The translations under genes and the position numbers were made by a program. From Marivivens sp. (lineage in GTDB: Bacteria; Pseudomonadota; Alphaproteobacteria; Rhodobacterales; Rhodobacteraceae), in the NCBI GenBank assembly GCA_024642115.1, contig JAHEBU010000002.1, forward strand, positions 186,001 through 250,000: a stretch of 64,000 nt of DNA, written 5' to 3'. The notes beneath the pieces were generated by a model. It searched no databases, was not told the origin of the DNA, and saw only the letters and a program-made list of their open reading frames with translations. Below, in pieces: positions 15,618 to 23,666 of this stretch (position 1 is its first letter; each line of letters starts with the position of its first letter).

Positions 15618-17045
15618 CTATTTGATCACCGTTTCCGGTCCCATGACCATGTTGGGCAGGAACGTGGACAGTGCCGGGATGTAGGTGACCATGATCAGGA
15701 ACACGAACAGCACGGCCAGGAATGGCAGGGCGGCGCGGACCACGGCCATGATCGGCATCCCCGCCACGCCCGAGGTCACGAACAGGTTCAGACCCACGGG
15801 CGGCGTGATCATCCCGATTTCCATGTTCACGACCATGATGATCCCCAGATGGATCGGGTCAATCCCAAGGCTGATGGCGATGGGGAACACCAGCGGGGCC
15901 ACGATGACGATCAGCCCCGACGGCTCCATGAACTGGCCGCCGATCAGCAGGATCACGTTCACCACCACCAGGAACATCACCGGTCCCAGCCCTGCGGCCA
16001 GCATCGTGTTGGCGATCTGCTGGGGGATCTGTTCGTCGGTCAGCACCTGTTTGAGGATCAGCGCGTTGGCGATGATGAACATCAGCGTAATGGTCAGCTT
16101 TCCGCTCTCGAACAGGGTCTTGCGGGTGTCGCGGTGCCAGAACACGGTCAAAAGGGCATGGGGCGCGGTCAGCAGGCTGCGCTGGCGTTGCCCGTCGGCT
16201 GCGGCCAGAGGCCCCATGTCGCGATAGACAAAGCTCGCGATCAGAAAGGCATAGACGGCGGCCACGGCGGCAGCTTCGGTCGGGGTAAAGGCCCCCTCGC
16301 GCCAATAGATCAGGCTCCCCTCGCCGCTGAAGTTGATCCAAGGGTGGCCATAGATGCCACCCATGATGATCGCGATCAGCATCAGCCCCCAGAACGCGTC
16401 ACGAAAGCTGGCACCAATCTCGCCCCAGCCCAGCCATTGGCCCCGCGGCATGTTGCGGATACGGGCAAAGACCCAGATGGTGACCATCAGCATCACACCA
16501 GCCACGATCCCCGGAATGACCCCCGCAAGGAACATCCGGCCCACGGACACGTCCGTCGCACTGGCATAGACGACCATCACGATGGAGGGCGGGATCAAGA
16601 TGCCCAACGTTCCTGCGTTACAGATGACGCCTGCCGCGAAATCCTTGGTATAACCCGCCTGCGTCATTGCGGCGATCACGATCGACCCGATGGCGACCAC
16701 GGTGGCCGGTGACGATCCGGACAAGGCCGCGAACATCATGCAGGCCAGAACGCCCGCGATGGCCAGACCGCCCTGTAGATGCCCGACGCAGGCGATGGCG
16801 AACCGGATGATCCGTTTGGCCACCCCGCCCGTCGACATGAACGACGACGCTAGGATAAAGAACGGGATCGCCAGCAGCGTGTAATGACCCGCCATCGCCT
16901 GATACAGCGCCTGCGCCACTGACCCCAGCGAGGTCTGCGAAAACGCCAGCAGGAACACGATCGACGACAGGCCAAGGCTGACCGCGATCGGCACCCCGAT
17001 CAGCAGAAGCCCGACGATCATCACGAACAGAAGTACGACATCCAT
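15618..17045 (-). CDS. dctM: TRAP transporter large permease (DctM family)
   Basis: 475 residues with about twelve hydrophobic segments. It has the typical start (VMIVGLLLIGVPIAVSLGLS), the ALSGSSPATVVAIGSI motif of DctM proteins, and the ending region ITPPVGLNLFVTSGVAG. DctM is the sodium-driven translocation subunit of tripartite TRAP importers. It is somewhat longer than typical, owing to an extra loop around residues 245-295. It is the last gene of dctP-dctQ-dctM, starting just after dctQ ends. Confidence 0.95.
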   Translation of the reverse strand: MDVVLLFVMIVGLLLIGVPIAVSLGLSSIVFLLAFSQTSLGSVAQALYQAMAGHYTLLAIPFFILASSFMSTGGVAKRIIRFAIACVGHLQGGLAIAGVLACMMFAALSGSSPATVVAIGSIVIAAMTQAGYTKDFAAGVICNAGTLGILIPPSIVMVVYASATDVSVGRMFLAGVIPGIVAGVMLMVTIWVFARIRNMPRGQWLGWGEIGASFRDAFWGLMLIAIIMGGIYGHPWINFSGEGSLIYWREGAFTPTEAAAVAAVYAFLIASFVYRDMGPLAAADGQRQRSLLTAPHALLTVFWHRDTRKTLFESGKLTITLMFIIANALILKQVLTDEQIPQQIANTMLAAGLGPVMFLVVVNVILLIGGQFMEPSGLIVIVAPLVFPIAISLGIDPIHLGIIMVVNMEIGMITPPVGLNLFVTSGVAGMPIMAVVRAALPFLAVLFVFLIMVTYIPALSTFLPNMVMGPETVIK

Positions 17046-17048
17046 GGC

Positions 17049-17738
17049 TTATCTATCCCGGTTGAGGGCGGCCACTTCGGCGACCGCGTCTTCGGCTTCG
17101 TGGCTGACGATCAGGCTGTCCTGTTCGCCGCGCAGGATGCGCAAGGTCGCCTGCATGATCCGGAACAGGATCAAAAGCGCGCCGATGGGCAGCATGATGT
17201 AGGGGACGACGCGCGGCAGCTTGGAATACGCCTCGCCGTAGTTGATCCAGTCCTCGAGAAACCGCAGGAACCCCGGCATCGGGATCTGGTCGGTTTCAAA
17301 GAACGACGTGCCGCGGTTGGCCCAGTCGATCCCGGTGGGGAACCAGCGCCCTGTGGTGGGCGGCAGGTCGGCAAAGGGCGCCCAGTAATCCCAGGAGCCT
17401 TTGAGGATCAGCAGCGCATAGGCAAGACAGACCAGCGCCGAAATGATCCCCAGCGCCCGCCGGACCGGGACCGAGACGATATTGGTGACTGCATCCACCC
17501 CCAGGTGAGCTGTCACCTTGAACGCATAGGAAATCCCGAACAGCACCATCCAACTGAACAGGACCAGAACGACCTCGAGGCTCCAGATCAGCGTGGTGTT
17601 GAACACATAGCGGCGAATGACGTTGGCAAATGTAAGAAGCGTCATCAGGCCCAGCATCAGGGCGATGGCGTTTTCCTCGAATTCGTTGACGAAGCGGGCA
17701 AAGCCCGACTTGGGTTCGTATTTCCAGCCCGCAGCCAT
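17049..17738 (-). CDS. dctQ: TRAP transporter small permease (DctQ family)
   Basis: 229 residues with about four membrane segments and the DctQ signature ANVIRRYVFNTTLIWSLEV, followed by GISYAFKVTAHLGVD. It forms the membrane complex with DctM. At 229 residues it is larger than the usual 160-190, with an extra loop (LPPTTGRWFPTGIDW and following) between helices 3 and 4. The start at 17738 is preceded by AGGGGGA. It is separated from dctP by a strong hairpin. Confidence 0.92.
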   Translation of the reverse strand: MAAGWKYEPKSGFARFVNEFEENAIALMLGLMTLLTFANVIRRYVFNTTLIWSLEVVLVLFSWMVLFGISYAFKVTAHLGVDAVTNIVSVPVRRALGIISALVCLAYALLILKGSWDYWAPFADLPPTTGRWFPTGIDWANRGTSFFETDQIPMPGFLRFLEDWINYGEAYSKLPRVVPYIMLPIGALLILFRIMQATLRILRGEQDSLIVSHEAEDAVAEVAALNRDR

Positions 17739-17773
17739 GCCGTCCCCCTGCGATGTCAGTGAATGTGGGTGTT

Positions 17774-17798
17774 GGCCCGGCGGTGAAACCGCCGGGCC
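17774..17798 (-). other. Intercistronic hairpin between dctP and dctQ
   Basis: Perfect 11-bp arms GGCCCGGCGGT and ACCGCCGGGCC around GAA. It follows the dctP stop by 29 bases and lacks a U-run. It is likely an mRNA-stabilising or partial-termination element that lets the binding protein be made in excess over the permeases. Confidence 0.7.
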
Positions 17799-17827
17799 CC
17801 TGGTCGGGCCGTCAGGCCCGAAACCGC

Positions 17828-18838
17828 TTACATGCTGTCGTTGATGACCTGTGCGGCGTCGATGTTGTCCTGGCCCACCTCATCGGCGAACTTGGTCCAC
17901 ACCGGCTTCATCACGTCGACCCAATCCTGACGCTGCTGCGGCGTCAGTTCGCGGATCACGCCACCAGCATCCAGGATCGACTGGCGGGCGGCCAGATCGA
18001 CGTCGGTCACGGCGGCGTTCCGTTCGACCGTCACCTCGTGCAGGATGGTCAGGAACTGATCGCGCACGGCGGGGTCCAGGCTGTCGAGGAAGTCGGTGGA
18101 GGACACGACCAGATAGTCGATGATCCCGTGGTTGGTTTCGGTGATCCCGTCCTGCACTTCATAGAATTTCTGGCCATAGATGTTGGACCAGGTGTTTTCC
18201 TGACCGTCCACAACCCCGGTCTGAAGCGCGCCATAGACCTCGGCAAAGGCCATCGGCTGCGGCGAGGCCCCGAGGGCTTCCATCTGGGCGACCAGAACGT
18301 CGCTGGGCTGCACGCGGAATTTCAGGCCGTTGGCGTCCGAAGGTTCGATCAGCGGCTTGTTGGCCGAAATCTGCTTCATCCCGTTGTGCCAGAATTCCAG
18401 CCCCTGCACGCCGCGACGTTGCATCGCATTCTTCATCGCGATACCCGCGTCAGACGCCTGAAACGCATCCACAGCGGCGATGTTCTTGAACATGAAGGGA
18501 AGGTCGAACAGGCGGTAGGCTTTGGTGATCGATTCAAACAGCGACAGCGACGGGGCGGCCAGTTGCACATCGCCGCGCAGCATAGCCTCGATCACCTGTT
18601 CGTCGGTGTACAGGGTCGAATTGGGGAACACTTCCATGCACATGGTGCCGTCCATTTCGGCGTTCACGCGTTCCATCAACAGCTGGGCCGCGATCCCCTT
18701 GGGGTGCTTGTCGGTGTTGGTGACATGGCTGAACTTGACGACGATTTCTCCGTCATCGCAGGCCATCGGATCGGCCTGCGCAACACCGGCGGCCATAACG
18801 ACAGCGGCGGCGGCGGCGGCGACAAAATTGAATTTCAT
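17828..18838 (-). CDS. dctP: TRAP transporter periplasmic substrate-binding protein (DctP family)
   Basis: 336 residues. A signal peptide (MKFNFVAAAAAAVVMAAGVAQA) is followed by IVVKFSHVTNTDKHPKGI and the family motifs ANGLKFRVQPSDV, with the ligand-carboxylate Arg, and GVVDGQENTWSN. DctP proteins capture carboxylates or other organic acids; the linked mttB gene hints at a betaine-like or other methylated substrate, but this is inference. GGGAGAA precedes the ATG. It heads dctP-dctQ-dctM, downstream of mttB. Confidence 0.94.
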   Translation of the reverse strand: MKFNFVAAAAAAVVMAAGVAQADPMACDDGEIVVKFSHVTNTDKHPKGIAAQLLMERVNAEMDGTMCMEVFPNSTLYTDEQVIEAMLRGDVQLAAPSLSLFESITKAYRLFDLPFMFKNIAAVDAFQASDAGIAMKNAMQRRGVQGLEFWHNGMKQISANKPLIEPSDANGLKFRVQPSDVLVAQMEALGASPQPMAFAEVYGALQTGVVDGQENTWSNIYGQKFYEVQDGITETNHGIIDYLVVSSTDFLDSLDPAVRDQFLTILHEVTVERNAAVTDVDLAARQSILDAGGVIRELTPQQRQDWVDVMKPVWTKFADEVGQDNIDAAQVINDSM

Positions 18839-18997
18839 GAGGTCTTCTCCCTGAGACTGGTATGTTGACCCACCCCTCCTTGGGTGTGCTGCCCTAGAAA
18901 ACGGGCAGGTCGGGGTGGCAGCAAGAGGATTCTCACGGTTCTGTCATCGACCGATTTTTCGATTTTATACCATGCTGTTAGCCCAATTCGGCCAAGT

Positions 18998-19076
18998 ATC
19001 GCACAGCCAGTGCTGCACCTGCGCGGGCGGAAAGTCGCACAGGCGATAGCGTTAACCGTGCGGAAATCCGCACACC
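18998..19076 (-). promoter_or_regulatory. Repeats and palindrome upstream of dctP
   Basis: TCGCACA occurs at 18999 and 19035, and the related TCCGCAC at 19067. The last is half of a perfect palindrome, GTGCGGA-AA-TCCGCAC (19058-19073). A degenerate second version of the palindrome lies at 19026-19040. They sit 160-240 bp upstream of the dctP start, between it and mttB, and are candidate binding sites for the DctD encoded upstream. No good -24/-12 element was found. Confidence 0.45.
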
Positions 19077-19083
19077 CTGGTGC

Positions 19084-20610
19084 TTAGTCGGTAATCGGCA
19101 AAGCCCCGCCTTGCGCCGTCAAATCCGCCACCCGCTGGGCTAGACGGCCCGCGATTTCCTCGGACCCCGGTGGCGGCACATGGTCCGCCACGACCCGTTG
19201 CCAGATTGCCGTCGCGCGGTCTTGGGCGGACAGGGCGCCGCCTGCCGTCCAGGTCCCGTGATTGGTCAGGTCTGCCACGACCGGCACATAAAACGCCCGG
19301 TCGAACCGCTCCATCGTATGGGCGGCGGCAAAGAAATGTCCGCCCGGCGGCACCTCGGCAATCGCCGCATAGGCCATCGCGTCCATGTCCGCCTCGGGCC
19401 GCACGCACAGCTCGGCGATGGTTTGCAGCGCCTCGATATCGCAGATGAACTTTTCAAAGCCAAAGGTCAGCCCGCCTTCGAGCCAGCCCGCCGCGTGGAT
19501 GACCAGCGTGGCCCCCGCAAGCGTCGCCCCCCACAGCCCCATGATGTTTTCATGCGCCCCTTGGGCATCGGCCATGTTGGCGGCCGACCCCGCCGCCGAC
19601 CGCCAGGGCAGCCCGATATGCCGCGCCAGTTGCCCTGCCCCCAACTGCATCTTGAGGTGTTCGGGCGTGCCAAAGGCGGGGCTGCCCGATTTCATGTCCA
19701 CGTTCGACGAAAACCCGCCATAGCTGACGGGCGCGCCCGGTTTGGCCAGTTGCGCCAGCACGATCCCCGCCAGCGCCTCGGCATGTTGCAGCACCAGCGC
19801 CCCCGCAACGGTGACCGGGGCCATGGCCCCCGCAAGGCAAAAGGGCGTGATGATCGTCATCTGCCCTGCCCGGGCAAAGTCGATGATCCCCCGCGCCATC
19901 GGCAGGTCCAGCCTGCGGGGCGAGTTGGTATTGATGACCGTGGTGGCCCAGACGCCATCGGTCCAGTCGTCCTGAGACAGGTTGAGCCCGGTGCGGATCA
20001 GGTCGAACGATTGTTCGACCTGGCCCTGCCCCCGCGCATAGACGGTCAGCGGCTTGTCGCCCAGCGTCATCTGGGCCTCGGTCACTTTCAGGTGGCGCAG
20101 GTGCAGCGGCACGTCTTGCGGTTCGGGGGCGGCGGGCATCTTGTGGATGACATCGAAGGATTGGCACAGGCGGATCGCGTCGCGGTAGGTCGCCAGCGAC
20201 CCGGCCTGCCGCCCCCGCACCCGGTCGGACACGTTGGGGCAACCGCCCGCAGCGGTAAAGATGAGCGAGCCTTGGCGATACTCAACCTCGCGGGCCGGAT
20301 TTGGCGCGCGCAAGCGAGTGCCCGACGGCGCGGTCCGCAACGCCTCGGCCACCACGTCGCGGCCGATGAACACCATATCCTCGACCACCTTGCAGCCCCC
20401 CGCCGCGTAGATCGCCCGCGCCTCGGGCAACAAGACGCTCATCCCCAATTCCTCGAGCACCTTGCAGGCGGTGTCGTGCAGACCGGCCACTTCATCATCC
20501 GAAAACACCGACTGCGGGGTGAAGGGGTTGCGCAGTTGCGTGTAGTTGATCGTTCGGGCCACGGGGGCCGATTGGCGGGCGGCGCGGCCCCTGCGGCCCT
20601 GAGGGATCAT
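19084..20610 (-). CDS. Trimethylamine methyltransferase (MttB) superfamily protein, non-pyrrolysine
   Basis: 508 residues, matching the MttB fold (FSDDEVAGLHDTACKVLEELG, then FTAAGGCPNVSDRV, GGFSSNVDMKSGSPAFG and a C-terminal LTNHGTWTAGG). True trimethylamine methyltransferases read an amber codon as pyrrolysine; this frame is fully open, so it belongs to the large non-Pyl group that includes glycine betaine methyltransferase MtgB. Such enzymes move a methyl group to a corrinoid protein, which is not encoded here. Its start overlaps the dctD stop by 4 nt (ATGA), so it is translationally coupled to the two-component genes. Confidence 0.9.
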   Translation of the reverse strand: MIPQGRRGRAARQSAPVARTINYTQLRNPFTPQSVFSDDEVAGLHDTACKVLEELGMSVLLPEARAIYAAGGCKVVEDMVFIGRDVVAEALRTAPSGTRLRAPNPAREVEYRQGSLIFTAAGGCPNVSDRVRGRQAGSLATYRDAIRLCQSFDVIHKMPAAPEPQDVPLHLRHLKVTEAQMTLGDKPLTVYARGQGQVEQSFDLIRTGLNLSQDDWTDGVWATTVINTNSPRRLDLPMARGIIDFARAGQMTIITPFCLAGAMAPVTVAGALVLQHAEALAGIVLAQLAKPGAPVSYGGFSSNVDMKSGSPAFGTPEHLKMQLGAGQLARHIGLPWRSAAGSAANMADAQGAHENIMGLWGATLAGATLVIHAAGWLEGGLTFGFEKFICDIEALQTIAELCVRPEADMDAMAYAAIAEVPPGGHFFAAAHTMERFDRAFYVPVVADLTNHGTWTAGGALSAQDRATAIWQRVVADHVPPPGSEEIAGRLAQRVADLTAQGGALPITD

Positions 20611-21833
20611 GATCGGTAGCTTTCCGGTTTGAGGTCGTGGCGCGCCAGTTTGTCGTAAAATGTCTTGCGCGGCAGTTTCAGCGCCTTGGCGGTTTCGGTG
20701 GCGTTGCCGCCGGTCCGCCTCAGCGCCTCGATCAGCAGGGACCGTTCGACCCGGGCCATCTGTTCGGCAAGCCCCAGCCCCTCGGCCGTTTCGGCTTCGC
20801 CCAGCCCAAGGGCAAAGCGCATTGCCGCGCTCATCAGCCCACGCGCGTTCCCCGGCCAGTCCTGCGCCATCAACCGGGCGACGACATCGGGCGGAATTTC
20901 GGGTTCGGGCAGGTTGGCCTGTTCGCAGGCCTGCGCGACGTAGTGGCGAAACAAGATCGGGATATCCTCGGTCCGTTCCCGCAAGGACGGGATGCGCACG
21001 CGCATCAGGTCGAGCCTGTAGTAAAGGTCGACGCTGAACCGCCCCTCTGCCACATCAGCGGTCAGGTCGCGGGTGGTTCCGGCCAGAACGCGGGTCGACG
21101 TGCCAGCCTCGAGCCGTTCAAGCAGGGCGTATTGCACGGCAGGGGTCAACCCCCCCACCTCGTCCAGATAGAGCGAGCCGGATTGAGCCGCCTCGAACGC
21201 CTCGGTCAGTCCGTCCGGGGTCAGCGGGGCTGCCGCCCGTTTGACAAAAGGATGCCGCGCGGCGGAGGACAACAGGTGGATCACCTCGGCCACCTTGGGC
21301 GTCCCAGTTCCGGTTTCACCCGTCACCAGCACTTCGGCACTGGCCCGGGCGACAATGCGGATCCGCGCCCGCAGGTCACGCGCAGGCGCACTGGCCCCGA
21401 ACAGCATCCGCGAGGCCGCATCGCCCGATTCAAGTTCGAGCTTGAGCCTGCGGTTTTCAAGCACCAGCGCCCGCCCCTTAAGCGCCTTTTCAACGATCGC
21501 CAGAAAATCCTGCGGGGCGCAGGGTTTTTCCAGAAAATCATAGGCGCCCGCCGCCATCGCCCGCACGGCCGTAGGCACGTCGCCTTCGCCCGTCAGCAGG
21601 ATCACCGGCAGGTCAGGGTCGAGCGTGCGGACATGGTCGAGCAGGTGAAACCCGTCGCGCCCCGGCATGCGGATATCGGTCACGACGATCCCGTCAAAAC
21701 GGGCGTCCAGATGATCCTTGGCCTCGACAAACGATCCGGCCAGCACCGGGTCCAGATCGGCCAGTTCAAGGGTCTGCCCCAGCGCCTCGCGCACCTCGCG
21801 GTCGTCATCGACCAGAAGAACGCGGCGGGTCAT
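20607..21833 (-). CDS. dctD: DctD-like response regulator with a degenerate AAA+ domain
   Basis: 408 residues. The receiver has D9/D10/D11, phospho-acceptor D53 and K103. The central AAA+ domain keeps Walker B (LYLDEV, D224) and the arginine region (LYYRLDLMRVRIPSLRERTEDIP). But Walker A reads GETGTGT (172-178) without the usual Lys, and the whole ELFGHxxGAFTGA loop is absent: PFVKRAAAPLTPDG runs straight to LTEAFEAAQSGSLYLDE. The C-terminal Fis-type HTH (NATETAKALKLPRKTFYDKL) is intact. It therefore probably cannot contact sigma-54 and may regulate by DNA binding alone. The start overlaps the dctB stop by 4 nt. Confidence 0.92.
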   Translation of the reverse strand: MTRRVLLVDDDREVREALGQTLELADLDPVLAGSFVEAKDHLDARFDGIVVTDIRMPGRDGFHLLDHVRTLDPDLPVILLTGEGDVPTAVRAMAAGAYDFLEKPCAPQDFLAIVEKALKGRALVLENRRLKLELESGDAASRMLFGASAPARDLRARIRIVARASAEVLVTGETGTGTPKVAEVIHLLSSAARHPFVKRAAAPLTPDGLTEAFEAAQSGSLYLDEVGGLTPAVQYALLERLEAGTSTRVLAGTTRDLTADVAEGRFSVDLYYRLDLMRVRIPSLRERTEDIPILFRHYVAQACEQANLPEPEIPPDVVARLMAQDWPGNARGLMSAAMRFALGLGEAETAEGLGLAEQMARVERSLLIEALRRTGGNATETAKALKLPRKTFYDKLARHDLKPESYRS

Positions 21834-23605
21834 GCGGCCACCGCCTGCGCCACGGCGTCGAGTTCGACGACAAAGACCGCCCCGCCTTGCGGATGGTTGC
21901 GGCCCCGGATCGCGCCGCCGAAACTTTGCACAAGGCCGTAGGAAATCGACAGGCCCAGCCCCATGCCATCGCCGCCGACCTGTTTGGTCGTGTAGAACGG
22001 ATCAAAGATGCGGTCGGGTTCGGCGATCCCCGGCCCGGTGTCGCGCACGGTCAGTTCGACCCGGGCACCGCTGCGGGACAGGCTGATTTCAACCCGTTTG
22101 ACCGCCGCCCCCTCCATCGCGTCGATGGCGTTGTTGACGAGGTTCAGGATCACCTGACCCAGCCGCACTTCGCCCCCGCGCACCATCACCGGCGCGGCAG
22201 GGGGCGTCCAGTTAACGGTGACCTCGGCCTGATGGGCCTTGGCCCCGGCCATTTCCAGAACGGTGTCCACCACGCGGACAAGGTCCACATCGGACAAAGG
22301 TTCGCTTTCCTGCCGGGCAAAGGCGCGCAGGTTGCGGATGATCCGGCCCATGCGCCGGGCCAGTTCGCTGATCCGGGACAGGTTTTGCGCGGCCACCTCG
22401 GGCTTGCCCCGGGCAATGAACGCCTCGGCGTTTTCGGCGAACGACCGGATTGCCATCAGCGGCTGGTTGAGTTCATGGCTGATCCCGGCCGACATCTGGC
22501 CAAGTGCGCTGAGCTTGCCCGCCTGCACAAGATCGGCCTGCGCTTTTTTCAGCGCGGCTTCGGCGGCGCTCCTGTCGGCCACCTCGCGGCGCAGGTCGGC
22601 ATTCAGGCGGGACAGTTCGGCGGTGCGGTCGGCAACCCGCGCCTCGAGCCGTGAATTCGCCTCGGCCAGCGCCCGGCGTCGTTCGGTGGCCAGAAACAGC
22701 AGCGCACCAAAGGCAAGGCAGAGGGCGGCGGCGACGGATGCCTGCAACAGCGCCAGTTGCCGGGCCGGGGCGACGTCCAGCAATGCCTCGGCGGTCATGC
22801 CGATCACCGGCAAGTTCAGCGTCAGGTGCAAGGCCCGTTCGGGCAGATAGCGGCCCCCATCCACCGCCCAGATCTCATGCCCCCAAAGGCGCGTTTCCCG
22901 GTATCCGACAAAGGGGGCGACGCGCCCTGTCGGATATTCGGCACTGAGTGCGGCGCGGGTGGGGTCACCCGTACGGCTGCGATACAGCAGTTCGGACCGG
23001 TTGGTCATGAACACGACGCCCAGATCATCGGTGAACAGGATCGTCGGACGGTCGCCGCGCCAGGCGGCCTCGACCTCCTCGACATCCGCCACGACGACGA
23101 CCGCCCCGGCCACAGGACCCTCGGGGCGAAAGATCGGGGCGGCAAAGCTGTAGGTGCGGCGCCCGTAGCGCGGGCTGAGCTGGTGCCAGCTTCCCAGCGC
23201 GCCGTCCATCGCCCGTTCAAAATAGTCGGTGCCTGCATGGGATTGGCCGGGGGTGGTGCCAGCCGCCACCAGTTCCCGCCCATCCGGCCCGACCAGCACG
23301 ATATCCAGCGACCCCGTCTTGTCGGCCACATCGACCAGCACATCGCGCGCCGCCACCGGGTCGCCCTGCCCATAGGCGACGCTGGTCAGCACCGGTCGGT
23401 CGGCCAGCAGAACCGCCAGTTCCCGGTAGCGCTGCAATTCGCTGGTCAGCCGGTCAGCGGCCAGCGCCAGATCGGACGTTCCCCGCCGCGACAACTGGTC
23501 CAGTGCGGCCCGGTAGCCAAAGCTGAACACCCCCCCTGCCAGCACACTGACAAACAGCAAGAACACCAGCACGACGGCGGCGCGATGACGGAACAATCCT
23601 CCCAT
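21830..23605 (-). CDS. dctB: DctB-like membrane sensor histidine kinase
   Basis: 591 residues. An N-terminal membrane segment (AAVVLVFLLFVSVLAGG), a periplasmic region of about 250 residues with tandem PAS-like/CACHE features (TDYFERAMDGALGSWHQLSPR), and a second membrane segment near 290-310. A coiled linker leads to the HisKA domain (LGQMSAGISHELNQPLMAIRSF) and the ATPase with N-box and GLGLSISYGLVQSFGG. DctB kinases sense dicarboxylates or related ligands and phosphorylate DctD. The start at 23605 excludes 21 upstream residues that would lie in the P450 leader region. It is divergent from the P450 gene. Confidence 0.92.
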   Translation of the reverse strand: MGGLFRHRAAVVLVFLLFVSVLAGGVFSFGYRAALDQLSRRGTSDLALAADRLTSELQRYRELAVLLADRPVLTSVAYGQGDPVAARDVLVDVADKTGSLDIVLVGPDGRELVAAGTTPGQSHAGTDYFERAMDGALGSWHQLSPRYGRRTYSFAAPIFRPEGPVAGAVVVVADVEEVEAAWRGDRPTILFTDDLGVVFMTNRSELLYRSRTGDPTRAALSAEYPTGRVAPFVGYRETRLWGHEIWAVDGGRYLPERALHLTLNLPVIGMTAEALLDVAPARQLALLQASVAAALCLAFGALLFLATERRRALAEANSRLEARVADRTAELSRLNADLRREVADRSAAEAALKKAQADLVQAGKLSALGQMSAGISHELNQPLMAIRSFAENAEAFIARGKPEVAAQNLSRISELARRMGRIIRNLRAFARQESEPLSDVDLVRVVDTVLEMAGAKAHQAEVTVNWTPPAAPVMVRGGEVRLGQVILNLVNNAIDAMEGAAVKRVEISLSRSGARVELTVRDTGPGIAEPDRIFDPFYTTKQVGGDGMGLGLSISYGLVQSFGGAIRGRNHPQGGAVFVVELDAVAQAVAA

Positions 23606-23666
23606 GACCGGCAGCTTAGCCTTGGGCCGCTTGCAAACGCCAGAGGGTCGGGCCAAGGATCGGCAC

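Noticed and set aside
18839-19083. Sigma-54 promoter for dctP
   Set aside because: No GG-N10-GC element with acceptable flanks was found; the nearest (in the 19000-19020 area on the minus strand) is a poor match. This fits the missing GAFTGA in DctD.
19084-20610. Pyrrolysine-type trimethylamine methyltransferase
   Set aside because: There is no in-frame amber codon; the gene is open throughout, so it is the non-pyrrolysine type and trimethylamine is not a safe substrate call.
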